The translations under genes were made by a program, and so were the position numbers. Shown piece after piece: positions 1 to 6,191 of a stretch of 9,431 nt of DNA. Within the stretch, counting starts at the first letter, position 1. Each line of letters opens with the position of its first letter. Source of the DNA: an uncultured Porphyromonadaceae bacterium (lineage in GTDB: Bacteria > Bacteroidota > Bacteroidia > Bacteroidales > Muribaculaceae). The notes beneath the pieces were generated by a model that was not told where the DNA came from, did not search any database, and saw only the letters and a program-made list of their open reading frames with translations. The stretch lies in contig CALJBF010000243.1 in the NCBI GenBank assembly GCA_938027385.1, positions 1 through 9,431 on the forward strand, read 5' to 3'.

Positions 1-963
1 CTCACTTTGTTCGGGCCACGGTGCCGGGGAGGGGGGAGTGGTGGAGAGGGAGAGGAGGATGTGGGCGCGGGCGCGGGCGTGGAGGGAACGGGTGATGCCG
101 AGCTGCTCGACGGGGTCGTCGGTGGCACGGATGCCGGCGGTGTCGATGAAGCGGAAGAGGTAGTCGCCGATGTGGAGGGTTTCTTCGACGGTGTCGCGGG
201 TGGTGCCGGGGATGTCGGAGACGATGGCGCGGTCGTCGTCGAGGAGGCGGTTGAGCAGTGAGGATTTGCCGACGTTGGCGGGGCCGACGATGGCCACGGG
301 TATCCCTTCCTTGATGGCGCGGCCGCCGTTGTATGAGTCGAGGAGGCGGCGTATCTCGGTCTGAAGGGTAGTGGCGAGGGTGACAAGCCGTTTGCGTGAG
401 GCGAATTCCACATCTTCTTCCGAGAAGTCGAGCTCTAGTTCGAGGAGGGCGGCCAGGTCGATGAGCTGTTGTCGCAGGTCGGCGAGGCGGCGCGAGAATG
501 TGCCGTTGAGCTGGCTGATGGCGATGCGGTGGGCGGCGCGTGACGATGAGGCTATGACGTCGGCTACGGCCTCGGCTTGGGCGAGGTCGAGTTTGCCGGC
601 CATGAATGCGCGGCGTGTGAATTCGCCGGGGTCGGCCACGCGGCATCCGGCCTCGCTGAGCAGTGCGATGAGGCGCCGCTGTACGTAGCGTGAGCCGTGC
701 ACGGCTATTTCCACGATGTCATCGCCGGTGAATGAGTGGGGGGCGCGGTAGACGGTGGCCACGGCCTGGTCGAGGGTGATACCGTCGGGTTCGCTGATGG
801 TGCCGACGCGTGCGGTGTAGGCGGGGGTGGTGGCCAGGGTTTTGCCGTGCCACAGGGTGTCGGTGATTTCAATGGCGCGGGGACCGGCGACGCGGGCCAC
901 GGCTATGCCGCCGATGCCGGGAGGGGTGGATATGGCGCAGATTGTATCTGTGTGGGGATGCAT
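1..963 (-). CDS. mnmE: tRNA uridine-5-carboxymethylaminomethyl(34) synthesis GTPase MnmE, C-terminus outside window
   Basis: MnmE works with MnmG to modify the wobble uridine (position 34) of certain tRNAs in the cytoplasm, using a formyl-tetrahydrofolate-derived carbon and GTP hydrolysis. The first 321 codons are present, of a family length of about 450-470. Residues 1-120 match the N-terminal folate-binding domain (DTICAISTPPGIGGIAV near the start, GEFTRRAF, KLDLAQAEAVADVI). A helical stretch follows to about 220. The inserted G domain then begins, with G1 GPANVGKS at 227-234, G2 TTRD at 254-257 and G3 DTAG at 274-277. NKxD and the C-terminal Cys motif lie beyond the left edge. ATG 963 puts the folate domain at its usual distance from the N-terminus. 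A GTG at 1017 would add 18 unlikely residues. The nuclease gene lies 108 nt upstream on the same strand. After DTAG the chain is unusually rich in Ser and Pro (STTPPSPAP). Confidence 0.95.
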   Translation of the reverse strand, partial: MHPHTDTICAISTPPGIGGIAVARVAGPRAIEITDTLWHGKTLATTPAYTARVGTISEPDGITLDQAVATVYRAPHSFTGDDIVEIAVHGSRYVQRRLIALLSEAGCRVADPGEFTRRAFMAGKLDLAQAEAVADVIASSSRAAHRIAISQLNGTFSRRLADLRQQLIDLAALLELELDFSEEDVEFASRKRLVTLATTLQTEIRRLLDSYNGGRAIKEGIPVAIVGPANVGKSSLLNRLLDDDRAIVSDIPGTTRDTVEETLHIGDYLFRFIDTAGIRATDDPVEQLGITRSLHARARAHILLSLSTTPPSPAPWPEQSE

Positions 964-1071
964 GGGGATGTGGGGGAATGTGAGGGAGGAGGGGAGCCCT
1001 CGCTGTGCTTGGGCCACGGTGGCGGGGAGGCGCCTATGTGGGTGGTGGGTGAGGGATCAGTGGTAGTGGGA
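964..1071 (-). promoter_or_regulatory. C-rich, G-poor leader upstream of mnmE
   Basis: This spacer lies between the nuclease stop and the mnmE ATG. Read as mnmE-strand RNA, I count by eye about 58 C and 14 G in 108 nt. There is no strong hairpin and no TAnnTTTG promoter element that I can see. Long C-rich, G-poor, poorly structured RNA is the kind of sequence that Rho factor loads on. A Rho-dependent attenuation site is therefore possible, but this is inference from composition alone. Confidence 0.3.
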
Positions 1072-1078
1072 TCAGTGG
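1053..1078. repeat. 15-bp-period tandem duplication containing the nuclease stop codon
   Basis: The 11-mer GGGATCAGTGG occurs at 1053-1063 and again at 1068-1078, giving a 15-nt period. The repeat includes TCA, which is TGA on the minus strand. The nuclease therefore has its stop at 1072-1074 and a second in-frame TGA at 1057-1059. It probably arose by replication slippage. Confidence 0.6.
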
Positions 1079-1932
1079 CGGCGGAGGTGGCTCCAGCGGT
1101 TGAAGTCACAGCGGCTTTCGAGGGGGTGCTCTATGTCGTAGGGGAGGGCCGAGAAGAAGTCATAACCGGTGAGGGTTTCGATGGAATCGACTGAAACGGC
1201 GGCTGCCTGCATGCCGCCGGGCACAGGGCCGTTGGGCATGATGAATCCGATGGCCTGGGGAGGGTCGGTGTAGGGTGAGAGGACAACCTTGAAGAACCGG
1301 TCGGGCACCGCCACGCCGGTGTTGCCGAGCCGCATCGATGGGCGGTCGGGATTGTCGAACACCGGGCCGCAGACGATAATCAGGGCGCTGTCGGCCTGCG
1401 CCTTGAGGCGACACTTCTCTTCGAGTTTCTTCCAGGCTCCACGGTTGAGTTCCGTGGCCTGGGGACAGATGTTTGTCATCAGAAACGACTGGCGCATGGC
1501 CTCGGCATCCCATTTCATGTCGCCTGCGGGTGCCATGTGACCGCGGTCATAGCCGGTGTAGCGGTAGTCTTGCGGCCAGGCCGATGCGGCGATGTCGGGG
1601 TCGTTGGCAAACTGGTCGTTGCGCGGCTCGGAGCCTGTGGCCTCGTCGGCAAGGAGTTCCCACACCACGTAGTTCGGCTGGTGCGTTTCCGGGTTGAAGT
1701 TCACGGTAAATCCGCGGTAATGTATCATCTCCTGGGGCAATGACGCCGGGGTCTTGACCAGCTCGAGCGCCTCGGCCGGGGTGGTGTCGGCCGGCCGTGG
1801 CGCGGGATTTCTGGCCGTGTTCACCAGGTATGCCACGAAGGCAATGACACACAGTGCGAGCATCCACCCGGTGAGCCGGATGCGCGTGCGCGGAGCGGAA
1901 GTTTTGCGTCGGGGCCGTATTCTGGTTGCCAT
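1072..1932 (-). CDS. Membrane-anchored DNA/RNA non-specific endonuclease (NUC1/NucA family)
   Basis: This 286-residue protein belongs to the beta-beta-alpha-metal nucleases that cut DNA and RNA without sequence specificity, like Serratia nuclease and Anabaena NucA. The signature DRGHMAPAGD is at 129-138, with H132 as the expected general base. The metal ligand is N163 in LNRGAW, and E171 follows. The spacings H132-N163 (31) and N163-E171 (8) match those I recall for NucA, so the active site looks intact. The N-terminus has eight Arg/Lys in the first 19 residues, then one hydrophobic segment (about 22-37) without a clear cleavage site. That suggests an inner-membrane anchor with the nuclease domain in the periplasm. 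It lies 74 nt downstream of the lipoprotein gene, behind a strong terminator, and I see no own promoter, so expression may depend on read-through. A role in nucleotide scavenging or in degrading incoming DNA is possible. No immunity gene is adjacent. Confidence 0.92.
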   Translation of the reverse strand: MATRIRPRRKTSAPRTRIRLTGWMLALCVIAFVAYLVNTARNPAPRPADTTPAEALELVKTPASLPQEMIHYRGFTVNFNPETHQPNYVVWELLADEATGSEPRNDQFANDPDIAASAWPQDYRYTGYDRGHMAPAGDMKWDAEAMRQSFLMTNICPQATELNRGAWKKLEEKCRLKAQADSALIIVCGPVFDNPDRPSMRLGNTGVAVPDRFFKVVLSPYTDPPQAIGFIMPNGPVPGGMQAAAVSVDSIETLTGYDFFSALPYDIEHPLESRCDFNRWSHLRRH

Positions 1933-1948
1933 ATCGTGAAGTTAAACA

Positions 1949-1981
1949 AGCGGTGTGCCGGACATCTGCCGGCACACCGCT
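1949..1981 (-). terminator. Strong hairpin terminator after the lipoprotein gene
   Basis: A perfect 13-bp inverted repeat (AGCGGTGTGCCGG and its complement) encloses a 7-nt loop. On the minus strand it is followed by TTGTTTAACTT, a modest U-rich tract. It sits 25 nt past the lipoprotein stop and only 16 nt before the nuclease ATG, so it may also restrict read-through into the nuclease. Confidence 0.75.
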
Positions 1982-2006
1982 CAGGTTATGGGTTGGTTTT
2001 CGGTTG

Positions 2007-3692
2007 TCAGAGGATAGCCGAGAGGTTGAAGTTCTGGAACTCGAGGTCTTTGGCGGCTTTTGCGGCCAGTGAGCGGTCGAGTTTCACAGCCTGACGCAGG
2101 TTGTTGTTCACCATGGTGTCGTTGTTGGTGCGGGCACCGAGGATTGCGGTCAGGTAGTATGTCATGGCGTCGGGGTTGGTTACGCCTGCCAGGGTCGACT
2201 TGGCCTTGCTGTAGTCCTTGCTGAGAATCTGCGACAGGGCGGCGTTGTTGGTCTTGGCGTTGCCGAAAGCTTTAACGGCTGCGGCATTGTCGCCGGTCAT
2301 CAGGAAGTATGTGCCCAGGGCGTCATTGAGCTCGGCCACACCTGCTGCGGCGCCGAACTTCTGGTTGGCGGCGCGGTAGTCCTTGTTCATCAGCGAGATC
2401 AGACCGAGGTTCATCTGCGGCTCGGCGGCGCCGGGGTTGAGGCGTGCGGCGCGGTTGAAACTCTCTTTGGCGGCGTCGTAGTCACCGGCGCGGTACTGTG
2501 CCAGACCCAGGTCGTTGAACGTGCGGTAGTCTTCGGGGTACTTCTGTGCGGCGGCGTTGTAGATTTTCAGACGGTCGGCGTTCGAGTCAACGAGCGTGGC
2601 GGCGTACAGCAGCTCGTCGGCCGAGAGGGCCGAGGGGTTGGCGTCGGCCAGGCGCAGAATCTCGTCATCGCTCTTGCCGATCACGTTGATAGAGGCGGTG
2701 ATGCGGCTCTTGCGCAGCTGGGGCAGGATCTGGTCGGCGAGCTGGTCGAAGATCGACGACAGGTTGCGGATCTCCTTCTCGCGCTGTTCGGGGTCTTTGT
2801 ACATCGAGAGCACGCTGAGGATCAGTTCCTTGTCCTGGATGTTCGATGCCTGCACGAGTTTCTGGAAACCCTCCCAGTCCTCGGGGGTGAAGTTGGCGGT
2901 AAGCTCGCCGAACTCGGTGATGTTGTCTTTCTTCAGCTTGTTCTTCAGGTATGCCGAAGTATTCTTCTCGCGGTTCTCGGCCAGGCGGGTGTTGAGGTCG
3001 AGCGAACCCTCGGGCGATGCATACGACGAGATGTTGATCTCCTCGATCTGGCGTGCCGAGTCGCCTGCGGCGTTCTTGATCTGGCGGTTCAGGTCAATCA
3101 TCTCGGCCGTGGTGAGCTGGCCGTCGCGGATGTTTGACTGGTTGATCAGGAAGTGGATGTCGGCGTTGTATTTCTCGTTGATGACACGCTGGAACTTGTC
3201 GGGTGCCAGAGCCGGGTTTACGGTCGAGGCGTCGGCCAGTGCGGCAGTTGCCACCACACCCTTTGCCACGGCCACGCGCGGCAGCACATACTGTTTCCCC
3301 CCCTGCACCACGTCGAAAGCGAGCTGCAGCTCCGAACGCATCATCTCGGGGTCGTACTGATACATTACGGGTATCGTTACGGTACCGCCGTTGTCATAAC
3401 TCACCACGGGGTCGTTGCCGCGCACCTTCTCGCCCTGGAAGGAATAGGGCTGCGATGCGGTCTCTTTCCCTTCGTAGCAGAGGTAGGGGGTCACCGTCAC
3501 GGTGGCGTTCTTCACAAAGAATTTCTGGGGGATACGTGCCGTCACTGTGGCGGGCACGCGGTCGCCCACAACCTCGAGCGGATTGGGATTGACCGAAAAA
3601 TAGTCGGCCTGATACTGGCCGAGTTTCTTGCTGCAGCCTGTGAGGGCAATCGCGCCGGCGGCGGCCATTGCGAAATAAAGATTACGTTTCAT
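2007..3692 (-). CDS. Lipoprotein with OmpA-like region and C-terminal TPR repeats
   Basis: This 561-residue protein resembles conserved Bacteroidales envelope proteins of unclear function. It opens with a lipoprotein signal (MKRNLYF, hydrophobic stretch, LTGC) with lipidated C20. The next residues, SKK, carry no acidic surface-export signal, so a periplasm-facing location is likely. Residues 30-150 look like a beta-rich domain. Residues about 176-340 resemble an OmpA peptidoglycan-binding fold split by an insertion, with a core of YASPEGSLDLN-TRLAENRE at 224-242. The family Arg is kept (R241), but the Asp that usually contacts diaminopimelate appears replaced in the YASPEG segment. Residues about 357-545 are TPR-like, for example DYRTFNDLGLAQYRAGDYDAAKESFNRAARLNP. 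The likely role is envelope scaffolding or assembly. ATG 3692 is chosen because it begins the signal peptide. An in-frame extension to 3887 would run through the gene's own promoter. Confidence 0.88.
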   Translation of the reverse strand: MKRNLYFAMAAAGAIALTGCSKKLGQYQADYFSVNPNPLEVVGDRVPATVTARIPQKFFVKNATVTVTPYLCYEGKETASQPYSFQGEKVRGNDPVVSYDNGGTVTIPVMYQYDPEMMRSELQLAFDVVQGGKQYVLPRVAVAKGVVATAALADASTVNPALAPDKFQRVINEKYNADIHFLINQSNIRDGQLTTAEMIDLNRQIKNAAGDSARQIEEINISSYASPEGSLDLNTRLAENREKNTSAYLKNKLKKDNITEFGELTANFTPEDWEGFQKLVQASNIQDKELILSVLSMYKDPEQREKEIRNLSSIFDQLADQILPQLRKSRITASINVIGKSDDEILRLADANPSALSADELLYAATLVDSNADRLKIYNAAAQKYPEDYRTFNDLGLAQYRAGDYDAAKESFNRAARLNPGAAEPQMNLGLISLMNKDYRAANQKFGAAAGVAELNDALGTYFLMTGDNAAAVKAFGNAKTNNAALSQILSKDYSKAKSTLAGVTNPDAMTYYLTAILGARTNNDTMVNNNLRQAVKLDRSLAAKAAKDLEFQNFNLSAIL

Positions 3693-3761
3693 CCGGTAAT
3701 ATATCGAGAAGTTATTAAAAAGCAAAAAATGTGATGATGCCGGCCCAGTCGCCGACACCTG

Positions 3762-3793
3762 CAAATTTAAGCATAAAACCGCGTCAAAACAAA
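3762..3793 (-). promoter_or_regulatory. Bacteroidetes-type promoter of the lipoprotein gene
   Basis: On the minus strand TTTG (3793-3790), 20 nt, then TAAATTTG (3769-3762) matches the primary sigma consensus TTTG-N19-21-TAnnTTTG exactly. Transcription should start near 3755, leaving a leader of about 60 nt before ATG 3692. Confidence 0.75.
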
Positions 3794-3927
3794 GTTTTGT
3801 GGCTGCAAGTCGGCAAAAAGCGTGATAAAAGATATTGAAAAACCGCGCAATCGGGTTAATAAACGTTAAATTGATTTTTGTGCGCAAAATGTGTGACGAA
3901 TGTAACAGCGGCGTAACATCGGCGTTT

Positions 3928-3935
3928 TACCTTTG
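3928..3935 (+). promoter_or_regulatory. Possible -7 promoter element (TACCTTTG)
   Basis: TACCTTTG fits TAnnTTTG and is followed at once by strong RNA hairpins. No good TTTG is present 19-21 nt upstream, so the match is only half of a promoter. Transcription would start near 3940. Confidence 0.35.
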
Positions 3936-3939
3936 CAAA

Positions 3940-4129
3940 GTGGAAACCGACAGCGCGCCACAGCGTGCCCTTTCCACGATTTTCAAAACGTACACGACAC
4001 TTAAATCTGTCAAGTGTGCCTTGAAAAGACAAGTCAGCAAACATAGTACACAAGAGCAAAGTAATTTAAAAGATACATCATTATCCCTTAAGAAACGGGC
4101 CGTCGAGACTGACGTCCCGTTTTCGTTTT
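3940..4129 (+). ncRNA. Candidate structured small RNA or leader RNA between the divergent genes
   Basis: No convincing protein gene covers this stretch, yet it has ordered RNA-like structure. Hairpin 1 (3940-3977) pairs GTGGAAA with TTTCCAC around an inner GCGCG/CGTGC stem. Hairpin 2 (3980-4027) pairs TTTTCAA with TTGAAAA around an inner ACACTT/AAGTGT stem. An A-rich, apparently unpaired linker follows (about 4028-4090). A terminator-like stem with a U-rich tail closes the unit (4093-4129). A TACCTTTG element just upstream would start an RNA of about 190 nt at the base of hairpin 1. This order is typical of bacterial sRNAs. Alternatively it is an attenuated leader of the regulator gene starting at 4216. 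I saw no hallmark of tmRNA, SRP RNA or RNase P RNA. The call rests on structure alone. Confidence 0.35.
4093..4129 (+). terminator. Terminator-like hairpin upstream of the regulator gene
   Basis: AAACGGG (4093-4099) pairs with CCCGTTT (4116-4122). Inside it, CGTC (4101-4104) pairs with GACG (4111-4114) across one mismatch, around a 6-nt loop. The tail TTTTCGTTTT gives U-richness on the plus strand. Part of the left arm, GCCGTCG (4099-4105), can instead pair with CGACGGC (4134-4140), a possible antiterminator. Confidence 0.5.
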
Positions 4130-4170
4130 GCCCCGACGGCATGAAGCCTGCCGCTGAAAAAGAAAAGTAA

Positions 4171-4203
4171 TTTGGAACATATTGCAAAAAATCATTACAT
4201 TTG
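4171..4203 (+). promoter_or_regulatory. Bacteroidetes-type promoter of the SusR-like regulator
   Basis: TTTG (4171-4174), 21 nt, then TACATTTG (4196-4203) matches the Bacteroidetes primary promoter consensus in both elements and in spacing. Transcription should begin around 4209-4212, very close to ATG 4216. A start at TTG 4201 would lie inside the promoter and is therefore unlikely. Confidence 0.7.
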
Positions 4204-4215
4204 CCGACAGCTACG

Positions 4216-5955
4216 ATGGCAGATGCATGTTTTCAGATATCCGACCGATTGATAACCTTAGATGATTTCGTGAAATTCCACCTTACTGATATTCCAGGAT
4301 TTGTTTTGGCACAGTTACGCCTGTTTGTGCTGGCGGCGACAGTAGCGTTGTGCACCGTGTCGGGCGCCGCATCCTCGCTGGTGACCCGCGAGCAGGTCGA
4401 CTCGGCGCTCACGGCACTTGACCGCGAGATTGAGCAGATGCCGGCCAGTCATGCCCGAAAGGAAGACCGCATAGCGCGTCTGCGCGGCGAGCTCGCCTCA
4501 GCCGGCACCGATGCCACGCGCATGGCGCTTACGCAGAACCTTTATGACGAATACCGGCTTTACCAGAATGATTCGGCCATAGTGTATGCCTCGCGCATGA
4601 TAGAACTCGCCGACCGCGCCGGCACCCCGGCACAGCGCGCGGCCTCGCGCATGGCGTTGCTCGATTCATATCTCACGGTGGGGCTGTTCAAGGAGGCCGC
4701 CGAGATTGACTCCGAGATCGACGCCCGCGCCCTGAGCGTCGAAAAACGCGTGGAATATTACGAGATGCAGGCGCGCATGTGCCAGAATCTCGAATCGTAT
4801 GTGGCGCGTGACTCGAAACTCGGCGTGCAGTACGCCGCCCGGCGCACCACCGCCTACGACAGCATCGTGGCCCTCAGCCCGCGCGGCAGCTATGCCCGCG
4901 ACGTGGCTCTGCTTGAGCGCGAGCAGGTCTACAAATATCTGCCGCAGCTTGCCGCCGACACCCGCCGCCAGTTCGCCGTCCGTCCCGGCCTCGACGACCA
5001 TCAGCGCGCCGTAAACTACTCGGTGCTCGCCATGGCCATGATAAACCTCGGCGACCGCGATGCCGCCGTGTATTATTACGCCCTCTCGGCCCTGCACGAC
5101 CTGCGCGGCAACACCCGCGAGACCACCGCCGCCAAAGATCTGGCCAACATGATGCTTGACCGCGGCGAGATCGAGCGCGCCAACCGCTACATACACCTTG
5201 CGCTCGACGACGCCACCGCCTTCAACTCGCGCCTGCGCAAGATCGAGATAAACCAGGTGCTCCCCAAGATCGAGATGGCCCGTTACAACTGGATCAACAG
5301 CCAGCGCTGGGCGCTCGTGATAATAGTTGTGCTGGTGTGTCTGCTCATGGCCGTGGCCATAGTGCTGTCGCTGAAACTGAAACGCCGCAACGCCGTGCTG
5401 GCGGCCGCCCACGCCGAGATAAACCGCAAGAACACCGAACTCGAACAGAACAACGCCACCCTCAAGCGTCTCAACAACGAGCTGCACGAGACCACCGAAA
5501 TCAAAGACCAGTACATCATGCAGTCGCTCTACGGCAACACCGATTTCGTAGAGGAGGTCGAGACCAAATGCTCCAAGGCAGTGAGCCGTCTAAAGACCGG
5601 GAAATACGACGAGCTGGGGCGCATACTCAACAGCATCAACATAAAGCAGGAGCGTCAGCGCATGTATTCTGCCTTCGACAGCGCGTTCCTCAAGCTCTTC
5701 CCCAACTTCCTTGACGAGTTCAACAAACTCTTTGACGAAGAGCACCGCATCGGTTTCGAGAGCGACGGGCGCCTCTCTACCGAAGTGCGCATCTTCGCCC
5801 TTCTGCGTCTGGGCATCAGCAACCCCGTGGAGGTGGCCAAATATTTCAACATCTCGGTCAATACCGTCTATGTCTACAAGACACGCGTCAAGTCGCACGC
5901 CCGCGTGCCCAAGGCCGAATTCGACGACTACATACTGGCCATCCCCAAACCCTGA
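4216..5955 (+). CDS. SusR-like membrane-spanning transcriptional regulator (DUF6377-type)
   Basis: From ATG 4216 this is a 579-residue one-component regulator. It resembles SusR, the activator of the starch locus in Bacteroides thetaiotaomicron. Numbering from that ATG, a signal-like hydrophobic segment (about 36-52, ending SGAAS) precedes a long helical, TPR-like periplasmic sensor (about 55-362). A single membrane helix follows (about 366-388, ALVIIVVLVCLLMAVAIV), then basic residues KLKRRN and a cytoplasmic coiled coil (about 393-428). The C-terminal helix-turn-helix is at about 521-560 (STEVRIFALLRLGISNPVEVAKYFNISVNTVYVYKTRVK). There is no kinase domain. It sits upstream of and parallel to susC, so it probably senses the imported glycan and activates susCD. 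The start is uncertain. ATG 4216 leaves almost no 5' leader after the predicted promoter, while GTG 4270 (MKFHLTD...) gives a more ordinary signal peptide and a leader of about 60 nt. Confidence 0.88.
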   Translation: MADACFQISDRLITLDDFVKFHLTDIPGFVLAQLRLFVLAATVALCTVSGAASSLVTREQVDSALTALDREIEQMPASHARKEDRIARLRGELASAGTDATRMALTQNLYDEYRLYQNDSAIVYASRMIELADRAGTPAQRAASRMALLDSYLTVGLFKEAAEIDSEIDARALSVEKRVEYYEMQARMCQNLESYVARDSKLGVQYAARRTTAYDSIVALSPRGSYARDVALLEREQVYKYLPQLAADTRRQFAVRPGLDDHQRAVNYSVLAMAMINLGDRDAAVYYYALSALHDLRGNTRETTAAKDLANMMLDRGEIERANRYIHLALDDATAFNSRLRKIEINQVLPKIEMARYNWINSQRWALVIIVVLVCLLMAVAIVLSLKLKRRNAVLAAAHAEINRKNTELEQNNATLKRLNNELHETTEIKDQYIMQSLYGNTDFVEEVETKCSKAVSRLKTGKYDELGRILNSINIKQERQRMYSAFDSAFLKLFPNFLDEFNKLFDEEHRIGFESDGRLSTEVRIFALLRLGISNPVEVAKYFNISVNTVYVYKTRVKSHARVPKAEFDDYILAIPKP

Positions 5956-5990
5956 CGTACCCCTTAAACACCCTCTCACCAGCTGAATCA

Positions 5991-6022
5991 GAGCCGCGGA
6001 AAATCTTAATTTTTCGCGGCTC
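5991..6022 (+). terminator. Hairpin terminator after the regulator gene
   Basis: GAGCCGCGGAAAAT pairs with the opposite arm ending TTTTCGCGGCTC, giving a stem of about 14 bp (one G-U) with a 4-nt loop, 35 nt past the regulator stop. The tail (TGTTGTTGTTAAT) is only moderately U-rich. It separates the regulator transcript from susC, so the two are probably independent units. Confidence 0.7.
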
Positions 6023-6036
6023 TGTTGTTGTTAATA

Positions 6037-6070
6037 TCTTGTTGCCCAGTGATATGTTGTCTTGATTGCC
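6037..6070 (+). repeat. Direct repeats upstream of the susC promoter, candidate operator
   Basis: TCTTGTTGCC (6037-6046) recurs as TCTTGATTGCC (6060-6070), differing by one inserted A, with starts 23 nt apart. TTAATAT also recurs at 6031 and 6071. The pair lies about 20-50 nt upstream of the likely -33 element, where an activator would bind. Assignment to the SusR-like regulator is inference. Confidence 0.4.
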
Positions 6071-6088
6071 TTAATATGTATTTAAAGA

Positions 6089-6120
6089 GTTGATTTGCCC
6101 TCGCGCTATATCTAATTTTG
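6089..6120 (+). promoter_or_regulatory. Predicted promoter of susC
   Basis: TAATTTTG (6113-6120) fits the TAnnTTTG element. GTTG (6089-6092) lies 20 nt upstream as a near-consensus -33 box. An exact TTTG at 6094-6097 is only 15 nt away. A weakened -33 box suits an activator-dependent promoter. Start would be near 6126, with a leader of about 65 nt. Confidence 0.55.
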
Positions 6121-6124
6121 CGAT

Positions 6125-6150
6125 GCGGCCGACCTCAGTCTCCCGGCCGC
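6125..6150 (+). other. GC-rich stem-loop at the predicted 5' end of the susC mRNA
   Basis: GCGGCCG (6125-6131) and CGGCCGC (6144-6150) form a perfect 7-bp stem with a 12-nt loop, right at the predicted transcription start. It could stabilise the message, be a target for a regulator or sRNA, or act as an operator in DNA form. It lacks a following U tract, so it is not a simple terminator. Confidence 0.45.
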
Positions 6151-6191
6151 CGACAGGCTGTATAAACTTCTTTCAACCTAAATCTACATAA

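Noticed and set aside
2..646. Arg/Pro/His-rich minus-strand open frame of 214 codons
   Set aside because: It is a shifted frame of mnmE. The overlapping frame carries the MnmE folate-domain and G-domain motifs.
2596..3360. Ser/Arg-rich plus-strand open frame of 254 codons
   Set aside because: It is antisense to the lipoprotein gene, has low-complexity composition and no domain.
3693..3887. N-terminal extension of the lipoprotein gene to 3887
   Set aside because: The extension covers the gene's own TTTG-N20-TAAATTTG promoter and would bury a textbook lipoprotein signal peptide beginning at 3692.
3940..4129. 6S RNA as identity of the structured intergenic RNA
   Set aside because: 6S RNA needs pairing between its 5' and 3' ends around a large central bubble. 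Here the 5' segment closes on itself as a local hairpin.
3835..4170. A 111-codon plus-strand open frame in the divergent intergenic region
   Set aside because: It has no recognisable domain, overlaps the candidate ncRNA and its hairpins, begins upstream of the nearest promoter-like element, and its composition reflects AT-rich intergenic DNA rather than the GC-rich codon use of its neighbours.
4666..5487. Minus-strand open frame (273 codons) opposite the regulator
   Set aside because: It mirrors a well-supported coding region and shows no domain of its own.
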